A stretch of 64,000 nt of DNA from the NCBI RefSeq assembly GCF_920984665.1, contig NZ_CAKLBP010000008.1, positions 1 through 64,000 on the forward strand, given 5' to 3'. The DNA comes from Pedobacter sp. Leaf170. GTDB taxonomy: Bacteria > Bacteroidota > Bacteroidia > Sphingobacteriales > Sphingobacteriaceae. Shown in pieces: positions 1 through 7,692 of the stretch (its first letter is position 1; each line of letters opens with the position of its first letter). The translations under genes were made by a program, and so were the position numbers. The notes under the pieces were generated by a model. The model was not told the origin of the DNA. It made no database searches and saw only the letters and a program-made list of their open reading frames with translations.

Positions 1-86
1 TCCTGACGTAATTTATTTAATAGGCTTTCTCCTCGTCTAGATAACCTAAGGTCGTTAAAAAGTTTACTGTAATCTGTTCCAAACAT
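1..86 (-). CDS. 5' end of a probable IS4-family transposase (partial, runs off left edge)
   Basis: An open frame on the minus strand starts with ATG at 86 and stays open to the window edge, giving 28 residues that begin MFGTDYSKLFNDLRLSRR. The Asp-x-Arg-Leu-x-x-Arg-Arg-Gly pattern resembles the N-terminal DNA-binding segment of Tn5/IS4-type transposases. Only the N-terminus is present, so the catalytic DDE residues and the terminal inverted repeat cannot be checked. It could also be an unrelated small protein. Confidence 0.4.
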   Translation of the reverse strand, partial: MFGTDYSKLFNDLRLSRRGESLLNKLRQ

Positions 87-287
87 GAAACAAAAATAAA
101 AATAAAGATGTGGGTACACGGTAGGATAGGAGCGATATACTTTTTTGTTGCATTACTAATGCTTTCACAGTGACATTAACAAAAAAGATTTAGCGGATAG
201 CCCGACTAACAATAATCTGAACTACTGCCTTTGCTTTTCAAAAAAAAACAATTACAAAATTATACCGTTCTACTTTTAACAAAATAG
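87..287. other. Intergenic stretch without a gene, with a possible degenerate dispersed repeat
   Basis: No plausible coding frame is seen here. The stretch contains AGGAGCGA at 128-135 and AGCGGATAGCCCGAC at 192-206. A similar ordered pair, AGGAGCGA then AGCGGATGGC, occurs at 34247-34295, so both may be remnants of one dispersed intergenic repeat. A possible boundary of the mobile element at 1-86 would also lie here, but no terminal inverted repeat could be identified. Confidence 0.3.
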
Positions 288-295
288 TAACTTTG
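288..295 (+). promoter_or_regulatory. Bacteroidetes-type -7 box upstream of aguB
   Basis: TAACTTTG matches the Bacteroidetes -7 consensus TAnnTTTG exactly. It lies about 100 bp before the aguB start. The leader between them has two near-identical direct units (TTTTGAATGAGTGAA and TTTTGAATGAATGAA) followed by complementary ATTCATTAATTCAATT, so the transcript can fold into a hairpin ahead of the start codon. Confidence 0.55.
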
Positions 296-394
296 CGCAT
301 TAATTTTGAATGAGTGAATTTTGAATGAATGAATTCGTAAAGCGTAATAAACATTCAATCATTCTCTAATTCATTAATTCAATTATTTGAAGAT

Positions 395-1270
395 ATGAAG
401 AAAGTAAACGTTGGCTTGGTACAAATGACTTGTACTAATAATAAGCAGGAAAATTTAGATAAGGCGATTGCAAAAGTGCGTGATGCAGCGGCGAAAGGTG
501 CTCAAATTGTATGTTTGCAAGAACTTTTTACATCGTTATATTTCTGCGATGTTGAAGATTATGCAAATTTTGATTTAGCCGAGGCTATTCCTGGTCCATC
601 TACAAATGCTTTGCAGGCTGTTGCTAAAGAATTGGGTGTTGTGATTATTGCTTCTTTATTTGAGAAACGTACGGCAGGGATTTACCACAACACAACCGCG
701 GTTTTAGATGCTGATGGTTCTTATTTAGGTAAATATCGCAAAATGCATATTCCTGACGACCCTGCTTTTTACGAGAAATTTTACTTTACACCAGGCGATT
801 TAGGCTACAAAGTTTTTGATACCAAGTTTGCTAAAATCGGTATCTTAATTTGTTGGGACCAATGGTATCCTGAAGCTTCGAGAATTACGGCTCTGATGGG
901 TGCAGAAATTATGTTTTACCCTACGGCAATTGGTTGGGATACAACGCAAGATGAGGAAACTAATAAAGACCAATATAATGCTTGGCAAACCATACAGCGC
1001 TCGCACTCGGTGGCGAATGGTGTTCCGGTTGTGAGTGTAAACCGTGTTGGTTTTGAACAAGATGGCGCCATGAAATTCTGGGGTGGAAGTTTTGCAACTA
1101 ACGCACAAGGTAAATTGCTTTATTTAGCTTCGCATGATAAAGAGGAAACTGAAGTGGTAGCATTGGATTTAGACCAAAGCGACTTTATGCGCAAGCATTG
1201 GCCTTTTTTAAGAGATAGAAGGATAGATTCTTATCAACCAATTACGAAAAGGTTTATTGATGAGGATTAA
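395..1270 (+). CDS. aguB: N-carbamoylputrescine amidase
   Basis: This carbon-nitrogen hydrolase (nitrilase superfamily, 291 aa) should convert N-carbamoylputrescine to putrescine, CO2 and ammonia in the cytosol. The family catalytic triad is visible: Glu43 in LQELF, Lys116 in GKYRKMHIP and Cys153 in LICWDQWYPE. The CWDQWYPEASR signature and the length are typical of AguB rather than of beta-ureidopropionase or nitrilases. The next gene encodes agmatine deiminase, which makes its substrate, so the pair forms the agmatine route to putrescine. Arginine decarboxylase is not in the window. The 170-bp gap to aguA holds a palindromic repeat, so the two genes may not share a simple transcript. Confidence 0.93.
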   Translation: MKKVNVGLVQMTCTNNKQENLDKAIAKVRDAAAKGAQIVCLQELFTSLYFCDVEDYANFDLAEAIPGPSTNALQAVAKELGVVIIASLFEKRTAGIYHNTTAVLDADGSYLGKYRKMHIPDDPAFYEKFYFTPGDLGYKVFDTKFAKIGILICWDQWYPEASRITALMGAEIMFYPTAIGWDTTQDEETNKDQYNAWQTIQRSHSVANGVPVVSVNRVGFEQDGAMKFWGGSFATNAQGKLLYLASHDKEETEVVALDLDQSDFMRKHWPFLRDRRIDSYQPITKRFIDED

Positions 1271-1340
1271 GCAGAAAGGTTAAAGACCAAAGCTTAAAGC
1301 GAAAAAAGATAAAATATTGTCATCTTGAGCGGTGACATTC

Positions 1341-1408
1341 GTTATTGCGAGGCACGAAGTAATCTCATTCAATTAATATAAGGAGATTGCTTCGTGCCTC
1401 GCAATGAC
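1341..1408. repeat. REP-like palindrome, copy 1
   Basis: Two 26-nt arms, 1341-1366 and 1383-1408, are inverted copies with two mismatches around a 16-nt loop. The core is TTGCGAGGCACGAAG. The same element recurs at 7484-7541 and 39317-39378. It lies between aguB and aguA. Confidence 0.85.
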
Positions 1409-1440
1409 TAAGTAAAAACGTTAGTACTAACACAAAACAA

Positions 1441-2517
1441 ATGTCAAATTTCCCTCCAAAAGAACTTTTAAATATTAATCAATTCGATTACTCTCCAAAA
1501 CAACAGGGATATACTTTTCCTGCCGAATGGGCAAAGCATGAAGCAACCTGGTTAAGCTGGCCACACAAAGAAGCGAGCTGGCCGGGTAAAATCGAAACAA
1601 TTTACAAGCCATATTGTGAGTTTATTAAAATTGTGGCAGAAGGAGAAAAAGTCCGTATTAATGTAAGGGATGAAGAAATGAAAGCTTTTGCAATTTCTGA
1701 ATTAAATAAAGTTGAGGCAGATTTATCACAAATTGAGTTTTATTTTAATGAAACTAATGATGCCTGGTGCCGAGACCATGGTCCGGCGTTTGTGCTTAAA
1801 GGTAATGAAAAAGCAGTTATCGATTGGGGTTACAATGCTTGGGGTGGCAAATATCCTCCATTTGATTTGGATGATGTTGTACCGACTAAAATTGCAAAAC
1901 ATTTCGATTTACCCTTATTTACACCAGGTATTGTAATGGAAGGTGGTTCGGTAGAATTTAATGGAACAGGAACTGTTTTAACAACGACTGCTTGCTTGCT
2001 GAACGAAAATCGTAATCCACATTTAACTAAAGAGCAGATTGAAAAATATTTGCTGGAATATTATGGGCAAGACCAGGTTTTATGGTTGGGTGATGGAATA
2101 GTTGGCGATGATACAGACGGGCACATAGACGACATAACGCGTTTTGTTAATGAAGACACTGTCTTAACGGTTGTAGAAAGTAATCCGCTGGATGAAAACT
2201 ATATTTTGTTACAAGAAAATTTAGAGGCTTTGAAAGCCATGAAATTGAAAGATGGCCGCTCGCTTAATATTGTGGAGTTGCCAATGCCATCGCCAGTAAT
2301 TTTTGATGATACCCGTTTGCCTGCATCTTATGCTAATTTTTACATTGCAAATTCGGCGGTTATTGTTCCGGTTTTTGATGATGTAAATGACCAAAAAGCA
2401 TTAGATATTATTCAGGGTTGTTTCCCGGATAGAAAAGTAGTTGGCATTAACTCTGTAGATATTATTTGGGGATTGGGAAGTTTCCATTGTTTGAGTCAGC
2501 AGGAGCCAACCCCCTAA
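1441..2517 (+). CDS. aguA: Agmatine deiminase
   Basis: This member of the peptidyl-arginine-deiminase/agmatine-deiminase family (358 aa) hydrolyses agmatine to N-carbamoylputrescine and ammonia. The nucleophilic cysteine sits near the C-terminus in GSFHCLSQQ (Cys350). Other guanidino-group family motifs are present, including WCRDHGPAF, VMEGGSVEFNG and GHIDDITRF. The start gives the usual family N-terminus with the early Trp-rich TWLSWPHKEASWPG motif. Upstream aguB uses its product. The last codons and the stop at 2515-2517 lie inside a CCCCTAAAGGGG-type repeat, which probably replaced the original C-terminal tip just beyond the catalytic motif. Confidence 0.93.
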   Translation: MSNFPPKELLNINQFDYSPKQQGYTFPAEWAKHEATWLSWPHKEASWPGKIETIYKPYCEFIKIVAEGEKVRINVRDEEMKAFAISELNKVEADLSQIEFYFNETNDAWCRDHGPAFVLKGNEKAVIDWGYNAWGGKYPPFDLDDVVPTKIAKHFDLPLFTPGIVMEGGSVEFNGTGTVLTTTACLLNENRNPHLTKEQIEKYLLEYYGQDQVLWLGDGIVGDDTDGHIDDITRFVNEDTVLTVVESNPLDENYILLQENLEALKAMKLKDGRSLNIVELPMPSPVIFDDTRLPASYANFYIANSAVIVPVFDDVNDQKALDIIQGCFPDRKVVGINSVDIIWGLGSFHCLSQQEPTP

Positions 2518-2630
2518 CCCCCTAAAGGGGGAAGATATCAATTGTTAACAATTCACAATTAATACTAACTTTACAACAGTTTAAATTTTTACACATTATA
2601 TAAGAGTCCCCTTTAGGGGATTTAGGGGTT
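2508..2630. repeat. Paired CCCCTAAAGGGG-type inverted repeat filling the aguA-fabG gap
   Basis: The left arm at 2508-2532 (AACCCCCTAACCCCCTAAAG...) and the right arm at 2607-2630 (...CTTTAGGGGATTTAGGGGTT) are near-complementary, and each also contains a short CCCCTAAAGGGG palindrome. The left arm supplies the aguA stop codon. The right arm ends on the base before the fabG ATG, so it replaces any usual leader or ribosome binding site. Confidence 0.75.
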
Positions 2631-3374
2631 ATGAAATTACTAGAAGGAAAAACAGCATTAATTACTGGCGCATCGAAAGGTATTGGTCGTAAAATAGCTG
2701 AAAAATTTGCAGAGCAAGGTGCTAACGTAGCATTTACATATTTATCATCAGTAGAAAAGGGAGAGGCTTTAGAGCTAGAATTGCAAAGTTTTGGAACTAA
2801 GGTTAAAGGTTATCGTTCTGATGCTTCCAAATTCGACCAGGCAGAACAATTAATTAATGATATTGTAGCTGAGTTTGGAACGATTGATATTGTTGTAAAT
2901 AATGCCGGTATTACCAAAGATGGTTTATTAATGCGTATGAGTGAAGAAAATTGGGATGATGTAATTAACATTAACTTAAAATCTATCTTCAACGTTACAA
3001 AAGCGGCTTCTAAAGTAATGATGAAGGCTCGTAAAGGTGTATTTATCAATATGAGCTCTGTTGTTGGTGTACAGGGAAATGCCGGACAGGCGAATTACGC
3101 TGCATCAAAAGCCGGAATTATTGGTTTTACAAAATCAGTAGCCAAGGAATTAGGTTCTAGAAATATCCGTGCTAACGTTGTTGCTCCGGGTTTCATCCGC
3201 ACAGAAATGACAGAGGTTTTAGACCCTGCAGTTGTTGCAGGTTGGGAGAAAGATATTCCACTAAAACGTGCTGGCGAAACCGAAGATATTGCTAATGTTT
3301 GTGTGTTCTTAGCATCAGATATGAGCGCTTATGTAACCGGGCAAACACTATCTGTTTGCGGCGGAATGCTGTAA
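2631..3374 (+). CDS. fabG: 3-oxoacyl-[ACP] reductase (SDR family)
   Basis: This classical short-chain dehydrogenase (247 aa) is predicted to reduce 3-oxoacyl-ACP with NADPH in fatty-acid elongation. Visible motifs are the nucleotide-binding GASKGIG at 13-19, NNAG at 90-93, and the catalytic Ser143, Tyr156 and Lys160 in the order MSSVVG then YAASK. The C-terminal VAPGFIRTEMT and VTGQTLSVCGGML segments are typical of FabG. The start codon directly abuts a palindromic repeat, with no visible Shine-Dalgarno, which is common in Bacteroidetes. The end faces a convergent gene across a bidirectional terminator. Other SDR reductases are possible, but overall similarity favours FabG. Confidence 0.88.
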   Translation: MKLLEGKTALITGASKGIGRKIAEKFAEQGANVAFTYLSSVEKGEALELELQSFGTKVKGYRSDASKFDQAEQLINDIVAEFGTIDIVVNNAGITKDGLLMRMSEENWDDVININLKSIFNVTKAASKVMMKARKGVFINMSSVVGVQGNAGQANYAASKAGIIGFTKSVAKELGSRNIRANVVAPGFIRTEMTEVLDPAVVAGWEKDIPLKRAGETEDIANVCVFLASDMSAYVTGQTLSVCGGML

Positions 3375-3426
3375 AACAGGTAAAGGGTTTAAGGTGGAAG
3401 GTTTTCTTTCCATCCATTTAAAAATA

Positions 3427-3470
3427 TAAAGGCGTGAGATGGGCTTTAACCCTAAACCTTACGCCTTTTA
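3427..3470. terminator. Bidirectional terminator between fabG and the L,D-transpeptidase gene
   Basis: AAAGGCGTGAG (3428-3438) pairs with CTTACGCCTTT (3458-3468) with one mismatch. T-rich sequence flanks it on the plus side and A-rich sequence on the other. It sits between convergent genes. The loop contains TTAACCCTAAACC, related to the GGTTTAAGGCG hairpin at 23659-23717. Confidence 0.65.
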
Positions 3471-3474
3471 GTTT

Positions 3475-4209
3475 TTACCTGATTAAATACTTTCCTCCAA
3501 CTTCTTTGATATCTGCTAAATTTCTATTCTTCTCAAAAGCCAAATATCCAGGTTGTAAGTTTATCCAAAAAGCTGCTTGAGTTGGAAACTGTGCTACATA
3601 CTTCTTCATATTTCCGTCAGTCATTTTGAAGGGAAAAATATTTACCGGAATCTTGTCCTGGCCATTATTCTTCGCTTCAACTGCCAAAACGTAAACTTCT
3701 TTAATTTTCTCGTCGGTTAAGGGTATGCATCCAACTGTTACACAATTGCCATGAATATAAATTTCGCCGCCGGTTTTGCGATTTTTTCCCGTTCTGGTTA
3801 AATCTACATTATTTGGATAATTAATGCCCAGTGATAAATGAAAACTGCTCATGGGATTAAAAACATTGATGTGGTAGAAGCCTTCTGGCGTTTGCTTATC
3901 GCCTTCAATAACCTTTGGCCCCAGCGTACCAGAATGAGCACAGAAATCATAAGTTCGAAATAACCTGTATTTCTTTTCAGCGTCTTTTTTTAACCAAATC
4001 TCCAATTTGCTTTCAGCTTTGTATGCGTTTATCAGCATCGAAAAATTATGTCCAAAACCATCTGCTTTCAAAAATTTTTTAAGTGTTTCCCACTTTTCCT
4101 CGTAAGCTTTTTCTACTCTTTCGAATTTGATTTGGGTGGCTTTGAAATTACTTTGAGCGCTTGCCATTATACTTAAGGATAGAAAAAAGATTAGACAGAT
4201 GAATTTCAT
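3475..4209 (-). CDS. L,D-transpeptidase (YkuD/YafK-like), exported
   Basis: The protein has 244 aa with an N-terminal signal peptide (hydrophobic residues 3-16, cleavage likely after ASA). It carries the YkuD catalytic block around residues 150-165, IHGNCVTVGCIPL, with His153 and the nucleophile Cys161. YkuD-family enzymes make 3-3 cross-links in peptidoglycan or attach proteins to it. The sequence is closest to the YafK-like murein L,D-transpeptidase branch (HG-x5-GCIPL rather than HGCIR). It is transcribed alone, converging on fabG. The exact peptidoglycan reaction cannot be told from sequence, since YafK-like proteins include amidases that release bound lipoprotein. Confidence 0.82.
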   Translation of the reverse strand: MKFICLIFFLSLSIMASAQSNFKATQIKFERVEKAYEEKWETLKKFLKADGFGHNFSMLINAYKAESKLEIWLKKDAEKKYRLFRTYDFCAHSGTLGPKVIEGDKQTPEGFYHINVFNPMSSFHLSLGINYPNNVDLTRTGKNRKTGGEIYIHGNCVTVGCIPLTDEKIKEVYVLAVEAKNNGQDKIPVNIFPFKMTDGNMKKYVAQFPTQAAFWINLQPGYLAFEKNRNLADIKEVGGKYLIR

Positions 4210-4386
4210 AATGTTGGTTTGAGTTAAAGCTAAATATTTATTTAAAATTTTGATACATAAACACAGATTTACATGGAACTAAAAAATATTTTTTCCGTTG
4301 ATTCAGTGCTTCCGTGGCGAAAAGATAGTTCGTATAATTCTTGCCTTTCTTTGCGGTTAAACACAAAATTAGCATCTTTATAAAAT

Positions 4387-6471
4387 ATGAATAGCATTTT
4401 TGCAGGTACTTCTATTTTGTATTTTCTGGGTTGCCTTGCTTTGGGTATTTTATATGGGTGGTTGCTTTATCGCAATAATAAAAACCTCGAAAAAAAACTT
4501 CAATATGGATTAACAGCAATCAGAATTGTTGTTGTAACCGCAATCGCCTGGCTTTTATTTGCTCCATTAATTAAAACCTTAAATTATAATTTAGATAAGC
4601 CTGTAATCATCATTGGGCAAGATAATTCACTGTCGGTGGGGCAAGTTAAACCTGCGGGCTTCGACCAGAAATTATACGAGCAAAATCTTAAATCTCTTCA
4701 GGATAAATTATCAGATAAGTATGAAGTAAGGGCTTATAACTTCTCGGATAAAATTAACGATGGATTCGACTTTAAGAATCAGGGTAAACTTTCTGATGCA
4801 TCAGCATTTTTCCAAAAAGTTAAAGATGAATATGCCAATCGAAATGTTGGTGCAATTGTTCTGGCAACCGATGGTATTTTCAATCATGGAGGAAATCCTT
4901 TATACAACATCAATCAAATAAATGCGCCAGTTTACACGGTAGCGTTGGGCGATAGTATTCCGAAAAGGGATGTGTTAATTGCAAATGTAAATTATAATAA
5001 CATTGTTTATTTGGATGATGATTTTACCGTTGAAGTTCAGCTTCAGGCATATCAAAGCGATGGAGAAAATACATCTTTATCCGTAAATCTGAATGGTGCG
5101 AAAGTTAACCAGCAGAATGTATCAATCATCGGGAATTCTTTTGTAAAAACCATGCCGATTAAGTTGCATGCAGGGAAAATTGGCATTCAAAAATACACCA
5201 TTCAATTGGCTACCCTGCAAAATGAAATCACAACCCGAAACAACACGCAAACATTTTACATTGAAGTAATTGATGGCAGGCAAAAAGTGTTGTTGGCTGC
5301 TGCAGCTCCGCATCCCGATTTAAGTGTTATAAAAGAAGCCATATCACTTAATAAACACTATGATGTTAAGCTTGCTTTAGCTGATGATTTAAGCGCAATA
5401 AGCCTTTCAAAGTTTGATTTAATTATATTGTATCAATTACCAGATGGTCAGAATATTTCCGCCTCATTTTTAAAGAATATTTCCAGCTTCAAAAAGCCAA
5501 TCTGGTATATTTTAGGTGCTCAAAGTAACGTGAATGCCTTTAATCAAATTCAAAATCAAGTGAATTTGGCTTCCGCTAATGGCTCCGTACAAGAAGTTTA
5601 TGCTGATTTAAATAGCGCCTTTACCAGTTTTAATCTATCAGAAGAAAATAAAAAACAATTTGCTGGCTTCGACCCATTGCTGATGCCTTTTGGAAGGTTA
5701 ACTGTTAATGCAAGTGCTACGCCAATATTTAATCAACGTATTGGGAAAGTAAGTACAGCGCAACCTTTGCTTTTCTTTACAAATGAAAATGGTTTAAAGA
5801 CTGGTTATTTAATGGGAGAGGGATTATGGCGATGGAAATTATCAGAAGCGGAGAATGATATCAGCCAATCGGGTTTAAATGATTTAATTTCTAAAACTGT
5901 ACAGTACCTTTCTGTAAAAGATGATAAAAGGAGATTTAAGGTTTTTACCTCTAAATCTGCTTACGATGAAAACGAGTCTATTCAGTTTAATGGAACGCTT
6001 TACAACGAAAGTTATCTGCCCGTAAATGAACCAGAAGTGCAATTGCAGATTAAAAACGATGCAGGAAAGTTATTCAACTATGTTTTCTCAAAAACTGAAA
6101 ATGGTTATCAGCTAGATGCCGGAAACATGCCCTCAGGAAATTATGCTTACGTGGCTGGTACATCTTTAGGTGGAAAAAAATTAACAGCTACCGGAAGTTT
6201 TTACGTGAATGCTTTAATTGCAGAATATCAGCAAACTACCGCTAACCATCAATTGCTGAATACAATTTCTAAGCAAAGTAACGGGCAGCTTTTTATGCCT
6301 AATGATTTAATGAAAATTGCTGATGTCATTTTAACTAACGATAACATCAAAACCATAAGTTATGAAGACCGTAAATATGATGAACTTATCAATTTGAAAT
6401 GGTTATTCGCACTGATTTTAATACTGCTTAGTACCGAATGGTTTTTACGTAAACGCAATGGAGAGCTATAA
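4387..6471 (+). CDS. VWA-like membrane protein (BatA/B-like architecture)
   Basis: The protein has 694 aa. Two hydrophobic segments at about 8-28 and 42-61 start it, and one near the C-terminus (LKWLFALILILLSTEWFL) ends it, leaving a large periplasmic or cytosolic middle. The segment after the second helix has IIIGQDNSLSV with a MIDAS-like DxSxS (Asp79, Ser81, Ser83) and later VLATDGIFNHGG, as in von Willebrand A domains. The C-terminal half has beta-sandwich-like sequence. Similar uncharacterised Bacteroidetes proteins are annotated as VWA membrane proteins. The next gene overlaps its 3' end by 14 bp, which suggests translational coupling. Its molecular role is unknown. Confidence 0.7.
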   Translation: MNSIFAGTSILYFLGCLALGILYGWLLYRNNKNLEKKLQYGLTAIRIVVVTAIAWLLFAPLIKTLNYNLDKPVIIIGQDNSLSVGQVKPAGFDQKLYEQNLKSLQDKLSDKYEVRAYNFSDKINDGFDFKNQGKLSDASAFFQKVKDEYANRNVGAIVLATDGIFNHGGNPLYNINQINAPVYTVALGDSIPKRDVLIANVNYNNIVYLDDDFTVEVQLQAYQSDGENTSLSVNLNGAKVNQQNVSIIGNSFVKTMPIKLHAGKIGIQKYTIQLATLQNEITTRNNTQTFYIEVIDGRQKVLLAAAAPHPDLSVIKEAISLNKHYDVKLALADDLSAISLSKFDLIILYQLPDGQNISASFLKNISSFKKPIWYILGAQSNVNAFNQIQNQVNLASANGSVQEVYADLNSAFTSFNLSEENKKQFAGFDPLLMPFGRLTVNASATPIFNQRIGKVSTAQPLLFFTNENGLKTGYLMGEGLWRWKLSEAENDISQSGLNDLISKTVQYLSVKDDKRRFKVFTSKSAYDENESIQFNGTLYNESYLPVNEPEVQLQIKNDAGKLFNYVFSKTENGYQLDAGNMPSGNYAYVAGTSLGGKKLTATGSFYVNALIAEYQQTTANHQLLNTISKQSNGQLFMPNDLMKIADVILTNDNIKTISYEDRKYDELINLKWLFALILILLSTEWFLRKRNGEL

Positions 6472-7078
6472 CATTTCTACGTCTGAAGTTATTGAGGTTT
6501 TAGGAACCATCGCTTTTGCCATATCTGGTACTTTTACTGCTATGCAGCGCAAATTAGATCCATTTGGTGTTTTAATTATTGCCTTCGTAACTGCAATTGG
6601 AGGCGGTACCGTTCGCGATTTATTAATTGGCGATACACCGGTTGCCTGGATGCGTGACATGCAAACCTGCCTGATAATTTTATTTACAGCACTATTAACC
6701 ATGTTTTTTAAAACACATGTGCAGAAAATGAAAATTACACTTTTTCTGTTTGATAGCTTAGGCCTTGGCTTGTTTACAATGGTAGGTTTATTAAAAGGTA
6801 TTGACTACGATTTAAATCCCGGAATCTGCATTACCTTAGGTACAATAACCGGTTGTTTCGGAGGAATTATCAGAGATACTTTGCTCAACACAATTCCTTT
6901 AGTGTTTAGAAGAGAAATTTATGCTTCGGCAAGTATTTTAGGTGGCATGCTTTATTACTTATTGATTCAAATCAATGTAGAAAGTATAGTTGCTAAACTT
7001 ACTGTAGTCGCATTTATTTTTGTATTCAGAATTATAGCGGTAAAATTTAAGCTGTCGTTACCTAAATTTGAATATTGA
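6458..7078 (+). CDS. TRIC-type cation channel family protein (UPF0126)
   Basis: The protein has 206 aa with about seven hydrophobic segments made of two homologous repeats. The first has AFAISGTFTAMQRKLDPFG and GGGTVRDLLIG; the second has GLGLFTMVGLLKGIDY and GGIIRDTLLN. This duplicated GG-x-x-RD pattern defines the bacterial TRIC (trimeric intracellular cation channel) family, whose members conduct monovalent cations. The start at 6458 lies inside the preceding gene, overlapping it by 14 bp, and is supported by the repeat beginning soon after. The physiological ion and role here are not known. Confidence 0.88.
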   Translation: MESYNISTSEVIEVLGTIAFAISGTFTAMQRKLDPFGVLIIAFVTAIGGGTVRDLLIGDTPVAWMRDMQTCLIILFTALLTMFFKTHVQKMKITLFLFDSLGLGLFTMVGLLKGIDYDLNPGICITLGTITGCFGGIIRDTLLNTIPLVFRREIYASASILGGMLYYLLIQINVESIVAKLTVVAFIFVFRIIAVKFKLSLPKFEY

Positions 7079-7169
7079 TAAAGATGAGATTAATTCGGCT
7101 CGCTAATCTAAAAGATAGAAGTATTAAGTCGCCTAAATTTTAAAATCCTTAAATCCTAAAAATCCTGCT

Positions 7170-7469
7170 CTAATCTTTTTTTTCTTCACGAATAATAACA
7201 AAAACATCTTCGTTATCTTTTTTCATGAAATATTTTTCGCGTGCAAATTTTTCAGCAGTATTAAGATTTGTACTCAATTCGTTTAAATCTTTTTTAATCT
7301 GAGCGGTTTCATTTTCGAAATATTCCTTTTCCTCCTGCAATTTATTAGCCTGGCTGCGGTATTCATACTGCGACATCATATCGTTTTTATCAAAAAACAA
7401 CATCCAAATGGCAAAAGCAGCAGTTGCGAGGAAATATTTATTACGGAAAAGTTCTATTAAACGCTTCAT
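7170..7469 (-). CDS. Septum formation initiator family protein (FtsB/DivIC-like)
   Basis: This 99-aa bitopic protein has a short cytosolic N-terminus, one membrane helix at about 12-26 (KYFLATAAFAIWMLFF), then a coiled coil of about 50 residues and an ARE-K-YFMKKDNEDVFVI segment typical of FtsB/DivIC proteins. These proteins form the FtsQ-FtsB-FtsL divisome scaffold. It lies downstream of enolase on the same strand, an order also seen with Escherichia coli ftsB. A terminator and two palindromic repeats separate the genes here, so co-transcription is uncertain. Confidence 0.85.
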   Translation of the reverse strand: MKRLIELFRNKYFLATAAFAIWMLFFDKNDMMSQYEYRSQANKLQEEKEYFENETAQIKKDLNELSTNLNTAEKFAREKYFMKKDNEDVFVIIREEKKD

Positions 7470-7483
7470 AGGTTTTAAAAAAT

Positions 7484-7541
7484 CGTCATTGCGAGGTACA
7501 AAGCATTCTATTACGAGATTGCTTCGTACCTTGCAATGACG
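7484..7541. repeat. REP-like palindrome, copy 2
   Basis: This is the same family as 1341-1408 and 39317-39378, with a core of CGTCATTGCGAGGTAC in the left arm and GTACCTTGCAATGACG in the right arm. The two ends differ at a few bases. It lies 14 bp upstream of the FtsB-like gene, so it occupies that gene's immediate leader. Confidence 0.8.
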
Positions 7542-7550
7542 TAAATGTAT

Positions 7551-7586
7551 AAAAAAACATCCGAAGATTTAAAATCTCCGGATGTT
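7551..7586 (-). terminator. Rho-independent terminator downstream of enolase
   Basis: AACATCCGAAGATTT (7556-7570) pairs with AAATCTCCGGATGTT (7572-7586) around a minimal loop. On the minus strand the hairpin is followed by a run of seven T (7551-7557), a classic intrinsic terminator for eno. Confidence 0.8.
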
Positions 7587-7626
7587 CTCCAAATAAGTTT
7601 TTCAACTTCTTAACATTAAAGCTATC

Positions 7627-7686
7627 TGTCATGTTGAGCCTGTCGAAACATCTTATAGAAAATTCTTCGACAAGCTCAGAATGACA
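7627..7686. repeat. TGTCAT...GAGC.TGTCGAA palindromic element
   Basis: The left arm TGTCATGTTGAGCCTGTCGA and the right arm TTCTTCGACAAGCTCAGAATGACA are imperfect inverted copies. It belongs to a different family from the TTGCGAGGCACGAAG palindromes. It lies directly after the enolase stop codon. Confidence 0.75.
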
Positions 7687-7692
7687 TACTGT

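Noticed and set aside
845..1108. 87-aa minus-strand frame inside aguB
   Set aside because: It lies entirely opposite a well-supported gene and has no family features.
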